Assembly (NCBI RefSeq): GCF_020880695.1
Contig: NZ_JAJIWO010000002.1
Location: forward strand, 248,001 to 312,000
DNA length: 64,000 nt
Source: Mucilaginibacter sp. UR6-11
GTDB taxonomy: Bacteria; Bacteroidota; Bacteroidia; Sphingobacteriales; Sphingobacteriaceae
Direction of reading: 5' to 3'
In this document: positions 9,305 to 17,993 of the stretch, one piece after another
How the letters are laid out: the number at the start of each line of letters is the position of its first letter
Numbering within the stretch: position 1 is the first letter of the stretch
Program-made: the position numbers and the translations under genes
Notes under the pieces: generated by a model
The model's database searches: none
What the model was told of the DNA's origin: nothing
Seen by the model: only the letters and a program-made list of their open reading frames with translations

Positions 9305-9801
9305 TACGAATAATATTCGTTTTTACTTAAAACAAAATGTTGATTAAAAATTAGTGTATCTATTGGTTTATGATCAGAGCCGCCTAATATTACGCGTGCA
9401 TTGATTAGCCAGTTATTTGCACTTATTTTTTTTCCTTTGATTTCTCCATCTATTGGCTTCAGTAATAGGGTGCTGCAACATGCGCAAATGATGTTATAGT
9501 TGGTGTTTCCGGCTATCTGACTGCCGGTAATAACAAACTCATTTTTTCCCATGTCCGTTTTGAAATACAATAGAGTTTTTGCGTTGCACAACGTTGAATT
9601 TATCCTTTTGTAGGAAAAAACCGTTTTAGAACCATTTTGCACAGAAGAATCGCCAAAATCAGCCTGTTCGAAATATTGATAAGTACATTCAGAATTTTGC
9701 GGACAATCTGTAAGTTTCTCATCAAGTTTAATACTCTTGTCTTTATTGCATCCCGCAATTATCAGGTTGAGGATGAATAATATAACTATGTTTTGTTTCA
9801 T
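9301..9801 (-). CDS. Lipoprotein of unknown function
   Basis: 166 aa with a lipoprotein signal peptide ending IIAGC (Cys18), so it is anchored to the membrane. The rest holds several cysteines (CPQNSEC, ICACCS), suggesting disulphides or metal contact, and beta-rich sequence. I do not recognise a named domain. It is transcribed in the same direction as the beta-helix lipoprotein and TonB receptor upstream but is separated from them by a terminator hairpin, so it may be expressed separately. Confidence 0.7.
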   Translation of the reverse strand: MKQNIVILFILNLIIAGCNKDKSIKLDEKLTDCPQNSECTYQYFEQADFGDSSVQNGSKTVFSYKRINSTLCNAKTLLYFKTDMGKNEFVITGSQIAGNTNYNIICACCSTLLLKPIDGEIKGKKISANNWLINARVILGGSDHKPIDTLIFNQHFVLSKNEYYSY

Positions 9802-9854
9802 ATTGATAATACGGGAGACAACCCTGTTTCGCTACAGCTCAGAACAGATTTTCA

Positions 9855-9896
9855 TAAAAAAAGGGGGATTGCAATTGCAATCCCCCCTTTTTTAAA
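9855..9896 (-). terminator. Bidirectional-looking terminator after the beta-helix lipoprotein gene
   Basis: A long near-perfect palindrome centred on 9874/9875: an A-run, five G, ATTGCAA, its complement, six C and a T-run. It lies just past the stop codon at 9913 of the minus-strand gene and ends the receptor-lipoprotein operon. The A/T tails make it functional in both directions. Confidence 0.85.
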
Positions 9897-9912
9897 TAGA
9901 TTATTTAACAGA

Positions 9913-11277
9913 CTATCTGGCATATACAGTCCAGGATGCTTTTGTCCAATCGTTCGCCGGATCAATCGCGCCTAAATAAGTAACTTTTGTAAAGAATGCG
10001 TCACCTAAGGCTGTCCCTGCAAAGGCAGCTCCCGACAATGCAGGCGAACCGGCTTTAGGTAACAGGTTTGGCGCCTGGTTATTAAACGGATCGGTTAAGC
10101 CGATATCTGCAAAAGCGGAATATGACTTTGTTGCGTCGCGACCTTCGACTAAGGCTTTCAATCCGGCAGCGTCAAGCAAAGCTTTGTTAACCAATTTAGC
10201 CGGGTCAACAGAATAGTTCGGTCCATATGATTGCAACAAGCTATTTTTAAACCCGCTTACGCCGTCAATATAAAATTGAGCAGTTACATCATTATCTATA
10301 TCCATGCCCGCTTTTTGACCGCCCATTACAATAGAGTTAGCCAAAATAAATTTGCTTCCTCTTCTCCAACGCATGCCATAACCGTAATCGGTTGATGTGC
10401 CAGCCGCGTTGTTAGGACCTATTGCTGTGAAGTTTGATAGCGTTGGCGAAGTAACAGGTGTAGAAAGATAACCTTTTGCGTCGGTTGTATTATCTACTTC
10501 AAAGTTGTTTGAAATATCACCTGTAGTGCCTTTATTGTCTGTAAATGCAGGATCTTTTATAGAAACGCCAAACTGGATTTTACCATGATATCCATCATCT
10601 AAATCGAAATCATCATCTGCGCAATTGTAAGCGATTAGATATTTAGCGTTAAACGAGCCGCCGAAAAATTCGAAAGCATCATCTAAACCGCGGATCACCT
10701 CGATATGGTCAACAGTTGTGCCGCTACCAACAGCATACATGCTTAATCCGTTAATTTCGTCACCAGGATTTACGGCTTTACCGCCGTATTCAATTCTTAC
10801 ATATTGTAATACACCTGAGTTATCAGCATCATTTGTACCACCGAATAATTGGTGAGGGATATCAACACCGCCTTCAAGGACAGCGTGGTTACCGTTACCT
10901 AATGCATTACCAACTAATACCACACCGCCAAAATCGCCCGGTTGTTTATTAGTTTCGGCAGAAGTAAAAACAATTGGATTAGCAGCAGTACCTGCAGCCA
11001 TAATTTTGCTCCCTTTGTAAATGATTAATACACCGGCAGAGTCTTTGTTACTTATAATTTTGGTTCCCGGGTCAATGGTCAATGTGGCATTACCATCTAC
11101 ATAAACATATCCTCTTAGGCGATAAGTATTATTTGCTGTCCAATGGGTATCTTTTGTAATTGTTCCTCTAACATCGAATTTACCAGCAGGTGACGTTACA
11201 ATGGGATCGCTCTTTTTTGAGCATGAGGCCAGGCCGAGCAATGCGGCGAAACCTAATAAATAAATGTGCTTTTTCAT
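9913..11277 (-). CDS. Surface lipoprotein with right-handed beta-helix-like fold (LipL48-like)
   Basis: 454 aa. A signal peptide ends in a lipobox (LLGLASC, Cys20), so it is a lipoprotein. The body has short repeated beta-strand units rich in Asn, Gly and Asp (ATLTIDPGTKI, KIMAAGTAANPIVFTS, DDAFEFFGGSFNAKYL, CADDDFDLDDG), typical of a parallel beta-helix. From memory this architecture resembles the LipL48-type proteins found paired with TonB receptors; I could not verify that. It lies 36 bases downstream of the receptor gene, so it is likely the receptor's surface partner in place of a SusD. The Asp-rich DDDFDLDDG segment could bind cations. The ligand is unknown. Confidence 0.75.
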   Translation of the reverse strand: MKKHIYLLGFAALLGLASCSKKSDPIVTSPAGKFDVRGTITKDTHWTANNTYRLRGYVYVDGNATLTIDPGTKIISNKDSAGVLIIYKGSKIMAAGTAANPIVFTSAETNKQPGDFGGVVLVGNALGNGNHAVLEGGVDIPHQLFGGTNDADNSGVLQYVRIEYGGKAVNPGDEINGLSMYAVGSGTTVDHIEVIRGLDDAFEFFGGSFNAKYLIAYNCADDDFDLDDGYHGKIQFGVSIKDPAFTDNKGTTGDISNNFEVDNTTDAKGYLSTPVTSPTLSNFTAIGPNNAAGTSTDYGYGMRWRRGSKFILANSIVMGGQKAGMDIDNDVTAQFYIDGVSGFKNSLLQSYGPNYSVDPAKLVNKALLDAAGLKALVEGRDATKSYSAFADIGLTDPFNNQAPNLLPKAGSPALSGAAFAGTALGDAFFTKVTYLGAIDPANDWTKASWTVYAR

Positions 11278-11313
11278 ACGAGTCGTTTATTGTTTTTTGA
11301 TTTGTTTTAAATT

Positions 11314-14145
11314 TTATTTGGAAAAATTGAAATTGTATTTAAAAGACAAGGAGGCTGAAAAACCGGCATAACGGCTTTGTATTAACTTATCCTCGCCTGA
11401 TTTATATGCTGTGCCACCGGTTGAATTATAGTTGTTGTAGAATACATACGGTTGTGCCAGCAGATCAGCTAAGGTTAGTTTAAGCTCGCCATGCTTTTTC
11501 ATTACCTGTTTGCTGAATTGAAAATCGATTACGTCCCTTGGTTTTTCGTAGACGTCTGCACCGCCGGTAACTGCGCGGAATTTAAGGCGCTCGCCGATGC
11601 GGTTATAAAGCACGTTAAATGAAAAATCACTATTTTCCGGAGTGTAGTATAAGCCCGAATTAATCAGGTAAGGAGACTGTCCCTGTAGTGGTGTAGAAAC
11701 ATTACGGCCATCGGCAAGTAACACCTTGGCATTAATATAGGATGCATTTAGGTAGAATGTTAGGTTTCTTAAAAAGCTGCCTTCGGATATAAAATTCAGT
11801 TTCTTTCTTAATTCCGCTTCAAACCCAAGGTCTTTTGCATTTGTAGCGTTTCGGTAAGTCAATATCTCGTTGCCCTGGTTGATCTGCTCAATTGGATTTT
11901 TAAATTTTTTGTAAAAGGTAGAGAATGAAATGATCTCACCGCCCGATGGGTAATACTCAAAACGTAAATCAACGTTATCAATCGTACTCCGCACCAAATC
12001 AGGATCTCCGTCAATAATATAATTTGTTTGGTAATCAAAGTAACGGAAACCGGCCAGTTCTCTAAATTCAGGCCTGTTTACCGAGCGGAAATATGAAGCC
12101 CTTAAATTGGTTTTCGGTGTTAAGGCGTAAGTTAGATTGCCGGATGGCAGCACATCAGTATTGTTATATTCGCGGGTTTGTTTTCCGGCCGCCGATAGTG
12201 TTTGGTCGTAGCGCTCTATGCGTGCGCCCCATACGAAGCGCAGTTTTTCAGTGAACTTATTGTCGAGCATAACATAGCCGGCGTCCTGGTCGGCTTTCCC
12301 CGTATAGTCGGTCGAGCTTAAGTCCAGACGGGATAAGTCAATCCCATTTTGCTGAATGCTTTGAGGGCTGAAAACGTTTGATATATCTGTACCGTTAGTA
12401 AACGAAATAGCGCGATTGCCGAATCCTACGCCATCTGTATAACCCAATGCGTCAATGCTAAATGTGCGGTCACGGTGAATGACCAAGCCGCCAATTTTTA
12501 ATCGTTGCGGCTCGTCCATCCATTTAAACGGATAGGTTAGGTTAACTTTGGCATTATAGATATTCTCATTTAATTTAGAATAGACGCGGCCCAAATCATT
12601 GGGTTTTGCGCTATTTTCGCTTGAAAGCGAAATGTATTCAGGTAAATTAACAGGGGTAAAAATTGTTACTATCCTTTGGTCTGGCTGGTTGCGATATGAC
12701 AAACCATATGAACCACTCCAATCTAAAATAATATTGCGTTTGCCCAAAGTATGCTGGCCCTCTAAGATTGAGGTATAAATGCCATTTTGGGTTGTTTCTA
12801 TAGAAAAACCTTTATATAACAACGGCGTTGTTCCGCCTGATTCATAGTTTCTTGCATTGTTAGTCTGCTCAAAATCTTCCGAAAAATCATTATTATATAA
12901 GTTTTTTAACGCGATTTTATTTCTACCAAAAGTATAGGCGAAATTTAAAAGGCCACCCAGAGATTTATAGTTGCTAAAAGTATTTCTGTCATATTGGTAA
13001 TTCAATAGTTCCTGGCTGGCATTATCCGATCCGGTGTATCCAAAACGTTCTCCCATTGAAACCCGGTGCCCGTTGGTATAGTTTAAGCTAAAATTATATC
13101 CAAACCGGTTAGCTGATTTTGTTATTACCGAATTACCGGTTGCTAATTGAAACCCGACGTTTGGCAAGCTGTTTTGATTAGTCTGATATCCGAATGTATT
13201 GGGAAATTGTTGTGCAATAGCAATTTTTTGTGCGCTCGTTGTTCCGGAGGTGTAATTTGACTTTATGCTTGAATAAGCATCCGGCAGTTTTCGTGACCCA
13301 TCATCAAATCCAAGAAAATCATATTTTCCGTTTGGTTGCGCCGAGATGAAATTATTTTTAAACGTGGTTTTTGAATTGTAACCCAGGCTAACGGTTGCCT
13401 CCAAAAATTGATTGTCAGGAATATCTTTGGTTATGGTGTTTATGGTTCCCCCTGCAAAGTCGCCAGGTAAATCGGGGGTCGCCGTTTTGTATATAACGAT
13501 GTTGTCGACAAGGCTTGCCGGGACGATATCAAACGCAAATGCCTTCCTATCCGGTTCAGAACTTGGCAGGTAGGCATTATTCATCAAATTGTTATTGTAA
13601 CGTTCTGCCAATCCCCGGATTACAACAAATTTGCCATCCTGGACAGATGTGCCGCTTATCCGCTTTAAAACATCGCCGGTATTCCGGTCTGGTGATCTTT
13701 TGATCACATCGGCGGAAATACCGTCGGTAACTTGTACGCTATTTTTTTGCTTTGCATACAGGGTATTGATCGATTCCTGTTTGAAGCTTGATTTAATTAC
13801 AACTTCGTTAAGTGCTTTGGATCCGGCTTCATCCATAATAATATCTACATCGGTTACGCCTTGCTTGATCTCAATCCCCGAAATCAATTTAGTTTGGTAA
13901 CCAATATATTTAACCTCAATTGTATAGGCGCCCGGCTCAATGCCCGACAACAAAAATCTTCCCTCGGCATTTGTGCTTGTTACCTTATTACTTCCAACCA
14001 AGGTTACGGTTGCACCAATTAGTGTTTCTCCCGTTTTTTTGTCGATAACCTTTCCGGCAATTTTACCCGCTACTTCTGCATATAAGCTTGTTGCGCTTAA
14101 TGCAATTAAAATTATGAAGCTTATTGTTGTGCGTATTTTAAGCAT
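11314..14145 (-). CDS. TonB-dependent outer membrane receptor with carboxypeptidase-like N-terminal domain
   Basis: 943 aa. Signal peptide near 1-23, carboxypeptidase-regulatory-like domain near 27-112 (KVIDKKTGETLIGATVTL), a plug near 120-245 with VLKRISGTSVQDGKFVVIRG and GDFAGGTINTITK, then a beta-barrel ending FKYNFNFSK. It is not of SusC type: it is shorter and lacks the SusC motif. The partner lipoprotein gene follows after 36 bases. It is divergent from the ArsR gene at 14310 across 164 bases containing several inverted repeats, so ArsR control of this receptor is likely. The ligand is not readable; a metal complex or a nutrient tied to metal status is a reasonable guess. Confidence 0.9.
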   Translation of the reverse strand: MLKIRTTISFIILIALSATSLYAEVAGKIAGKVIDKKTGETLIGATVTLVGSNKVTSTNAEGRFLLSGIEPGAYTIEVKYIGYQTKLISGIEIKQGVTDVDIIMDEAGSKALNEVVIKSSFKQESINTLYAKQKNSVQVTDGISADVIKRSPDRNTGDVLKRISGTSVQDGKFVVIRGLAERYNNNLMNNAYLPSSEPDRKAFAFDIVPASLVDNIVIYKTATPDLPGDFAGGTINTITKDIPDNQFLEATVSLGYNSKTTFKNNFISAQPNGKYDFLGFDDGSRKLPDAYSSIKSNYTSGTTSAQKIAIAQQFPNTFGYQTNQNSLPNVGFQLATGNSVITKSANRFGYNFSLNYTNGHRVSMGERFGYTGSDNASQELLNYQYDRNTFSNYKSLGGLLNFAYTFGRNKIALKNLYNNDFSEDFEQTNNARNYESGGTTPLLYKGFSIETTQNGIYTSILEGQHTLGKRNIILDWSGSYGLSYRNQPDQRIVTIFTPVNLPEYISLSSENSAKPNDLGRVYSKLNENIYNAKVNLTYPFKWMDEPQRLKIGGLVIHRDRTFSIDALGYTDGVGFGNRAISFTNGTDISNVFSPQSIQQNGIDLSRLDLSSTDYTGKADQDAGYVMLDNKFTEKLRFVWGARIERYDQTLSAAGKQTREYNNTDVLPSGNLTYALTPKTNLRASYFRSVNRPEFRELAGFRYFDYQTNYIIDGDPDLVRSTIDNVDLRFEYYPSGGEIISFSTFYKKFKNPIEQINQGNEILTYRNATNAKDLGFEAELRKKLNFISEGSFLRNLTFYLNASYINAKVLLADGRNVSTPLQGQSPYLINSGLYYTPENSDFSFNVLYNRIGERLKFRAVTGGADVYEKPRDVIDFQFSKQVMKKHGELKLTLADLLAQPYVFYNNYNSTGGTAYKSGEDKLIQSRYAGFSASLSFKYNFNFSK

Positions 14146-14178
14146 AGTTTTTAATGACGGGTCAAAACTATGTACCTG

Positions 14179-14254
14179 CGGTTAAGTAAATGTTAACCGT
14201 GGATTATCAAATCCAATATATTGGATATTATCTATGATTTAAGATTAACAATCT
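14179..14254. promoter_or_regulatory. Cluster of inverted repeats, candidate ArsR operators
   Basis: Between the divergent receptor and ArsR genes lie three palindromic elements: CGGTTAA-N7-TTAACCG (14179-14199), a perfect 16-bp palindrome ATCCAATATATTGGAT (14211-14226), and AGATT-N3-AATCT (14242-14254). The first lies about 35 bases from the receptor start codon. ArsR proteins bind AT-rich inverted repeats, so these are plausible operators controlling one or both genes. Confidence 0.6.
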
Positions 14255-14309
14255 GATAATACTATCAACAATATAAATTTTTGCATTTATATTAGATGCG
14301 TTAAGTTTT

Positions 14310-14630
14310 ATGGCAAATCATAAGAAAGAGGAATTCAATATTTCAGACCAGCAAATTTCACTGGTTGCCAAAGCTATGTCGCATCCGGCAAGGATTGCAA
14401 TACTTAGAATATTAGCTGAAAACAAGCGGTATTCCTGTGGCGAGATCGTCGCCCGCTTACCTTTGGCCCAGGCCACAGTATCCCATCATTTAAAAGAGCT
14501 CCAGGAAGCATCTTTAATTCTGATGGTAAATGCGGGTAAAAGTACGTTGTACGAAATTAATTGGGTAACCTGGAATACCTATGTCGGGCAATTCAATAAT
14601 TTGCTCAGCCTGTTAAATAACAATCACTAA
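14310..14630 (+). CDS. ArsR/SmtB-family transcriptional regulator
   Basis: 106 aa, normal length for ArsR. Winged helix-turn-helix: AKAMSHPARIAILRILAE near residues 20-37, the recognition helix region ATVSHHLKELQEASLI near 55-70, and a beta-wing to about 87. A single Cys (YSCGEIV) and no classical CVC metal motif are present, so the effector may not be a soft metal. It sits divergent to the TonB receptor gene and is the natural candidate for binding the intergenic palindromes. A second, larger ArsR-like gene follows 161 bases downstream. Confidence 0.9.
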   Translation: MANHKKEEFNISDQQISLVAKAMSHPARIAILRILAENKRYSCGEIVARLPLAQATVSHHLKELQEASLILMVNAGKSTLYEINWVTWNTYVGQFNNLLSLLNNNH

Positions 14631-14791
14631 TATTTTGATGTTAAAACAAGGCATCGTAATATTGAAATATATGGGTGTAACTGATAGATTAAATAATTTT
14701 TTTGTGAAGATTAATCTCAGCAGCGATGTTGGTATATTTTTACAACCGTAATGTTGCTTTAAAAGCAATGCATTATCTAATTTATTGACCT

Positions 14792-15415
14792 ATGAAGCTG
14801 TCAGATAAATATTTTTCTGAAAAAGATATTGCTTTGGCAAATTTTGCCAAAGCCCTGGCCCTCCCCATCCGCGTCGGGATCATTCGGTTAGTCCTTGAAA
14901 ATGACAACGAGGTTTGTCGTGCCAAAATCCATGAGATTCCATTTAATAAGCAAACGATTAATCAACATCTTTCCGACTTGGTGTATTTGGGGATTCTTAC
15001 AACGAAAGTAAAAGGACGCGAAAGTGTTTTTTCAGTCAACGAAAACTTCTTTATCCAAATGTCGGACAATTTCTTGTCAATTTTTGAAGCAGTAAATAAA
15101 TTGAATGAGGCTGCTGATAAATTTGTTCCGAAACCTAACCTAAAAAAGAAAAAGGCGCCGGCCCCAACGCCGGAAATCGTAATATCACGTTTCGGAAAAT
15201 ACCTTCAAGACAAACGAAAACAAAAAGGCTATGCGCAGGCAGAATTGTCGGCTGCGATTGGGGTTGATCGAGCCACATTAAGCAAGATTGAGGGCAGTAA
15301 AAAAAATCTGAGTGCAAGAAAACTGCAAATCACCGCCGAATACCTGAATATCCCCTTAAAAGAACTGGCCAAAATTTATTATGAAGATCAGATGCTTCAA
15401 TTAAAAATACATTAG
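14792..15415 (+). CDS. Two-domain regulator: ArsR-like winged helix fused to Cro/C1 helix-turn-helix
   Basis: 207 aa. Residues about 10-95 form an ArsR-like winged helix (FAKALALPIRVGIIRLVLE, then TINQHLSDLVYLGIL). A Lys/Pro-rich linker near 110-128 (KKKKAPAPTP) joins it to a Cro/C1-type HTH near 132-190 (GKYLQDKRKQKGYAQAELSA, VDRATLSKIEG). Two DNA-binding domains of different families in one chain could bridge two operators or make DNA binding conditional on the second domain. No metal-ligand motif is evident apart from one Cys (EVCRAK). It is the third ArsR-like gene at this locus and probably takes part in its control. Confidence 0.85.
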   Translation: MKLSDKYFSEKDIALANFAKALALPIRVGIIRLVLENDNEVCRAKIHEIPFNKQTINQHLSDLVYLGILTTKVKGRESVFSVNENFFIQMSDNFLSIFEAVNKLNEAADKFVPKPNLKKKKAPAPTPEIVISRFGKYLQDKRKQKGYAQAELSAAIGVDRATLSKIEGSKKNLSARKLQITAEYLNIPLKELAKIYYEDQMLQLKIH

Positions 15416-15472
15416 CACAAAAGGCGCAAAAAAATAAGTGGTTGAATTGAGGTTCAACACTTCACTGTTTCT

Positions 15473-15513
15473 AAATAAAAAAGCACCTATAACATTGATA
15501 GTTATAAGTGCCT
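15473..15513 (-). terminator. Terminator of the tRNA-Val gene
   Basis: Inverted repeat 15483-15493 with 15501-15511 (11-bp stem with one mismatch, 7-nt loop), followed on the minus strand by a run of T. It lies 11 bases past the 3' end of the tRNA. Confidence 0.8.
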
Positions 15514-15521
15514 GATTATTT

Positions 15522-15599
15522 TGGTGGGAGTTACTGGGTTCGAACCAGTGACCCTCTGCTTGTAAGGCAGATGCTCTGAACCAGCTGAGCTAAACTCCC
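15522..15599 (-). tRNA. tRNA-Val (anticodon TAC)
   Basis: The minus strand folds into a complete cloverleaf: acceptor GGGAGTT/AACTCCC, D-arm GCTC/GAGC, anticodon arm TCTGC/GCAGA around loop CTTACAA, and T-arm ACTGG/CCAGT with loop TTCGAAC. The anticodon TAC (plus-strand 15562-15564) reads GUA, hence valine. Length is 75 nt with discriminator A, and the CCA end is encoded at 15522-15524. Confidence 0.97.
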
Positions 15600-15745
15600 G
15601 TCGTTTTGGGACTGCAAATATAGAATGATTAAGCAACTCTTCAAAATAAAAATAAAATAATAATGTTATTGGTTGATTATCAGTTGTTAATGGTAAATAA
15701 AAAATAAGTTTTCGGTTGATTATTGTTCATCGGGCATGCCGGCGC

Positions 15746-16948
15746 TCATTCAAACGCCCCGGCTTTATAATCTGCCAGGTATTTTTTATAATCGCTCTTC
15801 ACCTTCGCAGCATATTTTTTGGCATAATTTACCAGGTGAGCCTGCCAGCCTTTGTCTTCACCAAATGCCGCCAGTTCATCAATAATGGCCGATCCCTGTA
15901 TACCACCGCTGCGTAATTGCGCCGAGGCGGTTAATGCGGCCATATCATCAATTACCTGGTAAATATCGCGGTATTGGTCCTTAAGTAATTTAAATTTGAT
16001 GGTGTCTTTAACGGGTTGCAGTTCCTGTATTACATACGCTTCGTCCCTAAAAACGGTTGTGCTCAGCAAGGCTGCCGACACGTTTTGCATCCGTTGCTGT
16101 ATGGTGATTATTCGATCCGCTTCGGTCGGCCAGTTTAACTGCTGTATTTTGGTATAGGGCAATACCGATGATTCCCGGCACTGCTTCATATCAACAAACA
16201 GATATTTGTTTTTTGTATTGGTGCTTTTTAATAAAAACAGGTAGCGTTTAAGGCCAAGGCTGCCTGTGCCGGCGAGCCTGAAGACAATGCTTTTAACCTT
16301 ATAATTATATGGGCCATCGCTACTTGTTGCTATCCAGTTGTTAATATGGGCCTTAAGCTCATGCTTAAGTTTTTTATCTACCTTAAAATGTCGCTCGTCC
16401 TCAAGCGATAACATGATCTTGTTTTTTTTGCTGATAGTCCGCTTTTTTAAAACGTCGCGTTCGGTGCTTCGTTCGGCGGCCGATAAAAAATTACAGACAA
16501 TGCCTTTTGCCGTGCGGGGCTCAATGCTGATGGCTTTGCCCCTGGCCAGCGTAGCCGAATAAGTTTTTAAATACAATTGCGCCATTTTAAGGGCTTTAAC
16601 GGGTTCTATATCCAGCGTATCAAAAGCAATGAAAATACTGGTGAGCATACGCATCAGCTCATAACTTGCGGGAGCCAGCACACTCTCGTCAAAATCATTC
16701 AGGTCAAAATACACCAGTTTGTTATCGCCTTTATAGCTGCCAAAGTTTTCCAGGTGCAGGTCGCCGCAGATCCAGGTAAGCGGCGAAAGCGGGATACTGG
16801 TTGCGGTGGACAGGTCCTCATAAAATAAATGACAGGTGCCCCGGTAAAACCGGAAAGCATTATCGGTCATGGCTTCATATTTTAATTTCACCATCTCTGG
16901 CAACAAGGGCTGATTAAAGGCTTTTATACGGGCGGAAAGTTTTGACAT
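15746..16948 (-). CDS. DUF2252 family protein
   Basis: 400 aa. Recognised by the DUF2252 motifs ICGDLHLENFG near residue 65 and VYFDLNDFDE near 80, plus FRLAGTGSLGLKRYLFLL near 225 and VIQELQPVKD near 310. The HxDxxxxN/DFD-like arrangement recalls aminoglycoside-kinase-like folds, but no activity is established for this family as far as I know. No signal peptide, so cytoplasmic. It lies alone between the tRNA and a divergent small gene. Confidence 0.85.
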   Translation of the reverse strand: MSKLSARIKAFNQPLLPEMVKLKYEAMTDNAFRFYRGTCHLFYEDLSTATSIPLSPLTWICGDLHLENFGSYKGDNKLVYFDLNDFDESVLAPASYELMRMLTSIFIAFDTLDIEPVKALKMAQLYLKTYSATLARGKAISIEPRTAKGIVCNFLSAAERSTERDVLKKRTISKKNKIMLSLEDERHFKVDKKLKHELKAHINNWIATSSDGPYNYKVKSIVFRLAGTGSLGLKRYLFLLKSTNTKNKYLFVDMKQCRESSVLPYTKIQQLNWPTEADRIITIQQRMQNVSAALLSTTVFRDEAYVIQELQPVKDTIKFKLLKDQYRDIYQVIDDMAALTASAQLRSGGIQGSAIIDELAAFGEDKGWQAHLVNYAKKYAAKVKSDYKKYLADYKAGAFE

Positions 16949-17029
16949 AGATTATACGTAGCGATGTCAATTACTAATACCACCCCATACCAATTTGTTT
17001 TGATAGAATAAAAATTAAAGTAATTTTAA

Positions 17030-17464
17030 ATGACAATAAATGATATGCCAGGCTTTATTCTAAAAACCGCTGACAATAAAACCATCCGGTTTAAATTTTA
17101 TGCTGATGAAGCGCCGGCTACCTGCGCCGCGTTTGCAAAACTGCTTCCGTTCGGCCGTACATTTATGCATGCACGTGTATCGGGCCAGGAGATCTGGACC
17201 GACCATGCGCCACCGCTGGATGTGATCCAGGAAAACGCATCGGTATTTACAGTGCCCGGCGAGGTGGTTTACGGCCCGCTAAAACCACAACGGGTTAAAA
17301 CTTCAAACTGCATGGGTATTTATTATGGCGAGGGCCGCGGGTTAGATAGCTGTAACATATTCGCCAGGGTTTTTGATGAGGATATGGACGGATTAAAGGC
17401 GCTCGGAGATAGCATCTGGAAAAACGGAGAACAAAAGCTGACTTTTGAATTGCTAACCCTATAA
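17030..17464 (+). CDS. Cyclophilin-like fold protein, DUF3830-type
   Basis: 144 aa, cytoplasmic. The pattern of a short beta-barrel with DEAPATCAAFAKLLPFGRTFMHARVSGQEIW near residues 27-55 (quoted here in parts: EAPATCAAF, HARVSGQEIW), then GEVVYGPLK and a late FARVFDEDMDGLK, fits the DUF3830/cyclophilin-like superfamily. Enzymatic isomerase residues cannot be assigned. It is divergent from the DUF2252 gene and its 3' end overlaps the convergent membrane-protein gene by 6 bases. Confidence 0.65.
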   Translation: MTINDMPGFILKTADNKTIRFKFYADEAPATCAAFAKLLPFGRTFMHARVSGQEIWTDHAPPLDVIQENASVFTVPGEVVYGPLKPQRVKTSNCMGIYYGEGRGLDSCNIFARVFDEDMDGLKALGDSIWKNGEQKLTFELLTL

Positions 17465-17866
17465 AAACATCATCTTAAACAGTAAGGGGATAACAATTAT
17501 ACCAAACGATGTCAAAGCATACCTGTTATATAGCTTGCCTTTCCGGTTGCCGTATTTGCGGATTATTTCTTCATATTTATTGTTGTTAAAAACAAGCAGG
17601 TAGTTAAGGATTATAAAAGGCGCAAAATAAGTTAATAATACAGATATACCTGTATTAAGCCCTGCATACTTAAGCAGGTGCATCGGGAACAGGATCAAAA
17701 ACCGGCCGCCGCTTAATAATCTTAATAACAACAGTAGCGTCAGCAAATTGATCCCCATTAAAATAGACATCGATGCATTGGAAAACATCTTCCAGCTACT
17801 TTCCCGGTCTTTTTTTGAGCGTTCCTGTACAATTGCATCGGCCCATATTTTATAATAGATCCTCAT
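17459..17866 (-). CDS. Small integral membrane protein, unknown
   Basis: 135 aa with about three or four hydrophobic segments (near residues 30-50, 60-75, 78-96 and 116-133) and a basic cytoplasmic loop (RKYGNRKGKLYNR). No recognised domain. Convergent with the DUF3830-like gene. The ATG start at 17866 gives a hydrophilic first 27 residues before the first membrane segment. Confidence 0.65.
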   Translation of the reverse strand: MRIYYKIWADAIVQERSKKDRESSWKMFSNASMSILMGINLLTLLLLLRLLSGGRFLILFPMHLLKYAGLNTGISVLLTYFAPFIILNYLLVFNNNKYEEIIRKYGNRKGKLYNRYALTSFGIIVIPLLFKMMFL

Positions 17867-17981
17867 TTTAACTATAACCCGCGAACCCGGAAATTGGTTT
17901 TAATAACTACCAGCCCGGCGCAATCAGTAAAAAACACCATAATCGCACCAAACTATACCATTTAAGCAGGTTATTACTACT

Positions 17982-17989
17982 TATCTTTG
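17982..17989 (+). promoter_or_regulatory. -7 promoter element directly before the AraC gene
   Basis: TATCTTTG matches the Bacteroidota -7 consensus exactly. Its last base is only 4 bases before the ATG at 17994, so transcription would begin at or just inside the first codons. No clear -33 TTTG is seen. Confidence 0.55.
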
Positions 17990-17993
17990 GGTA

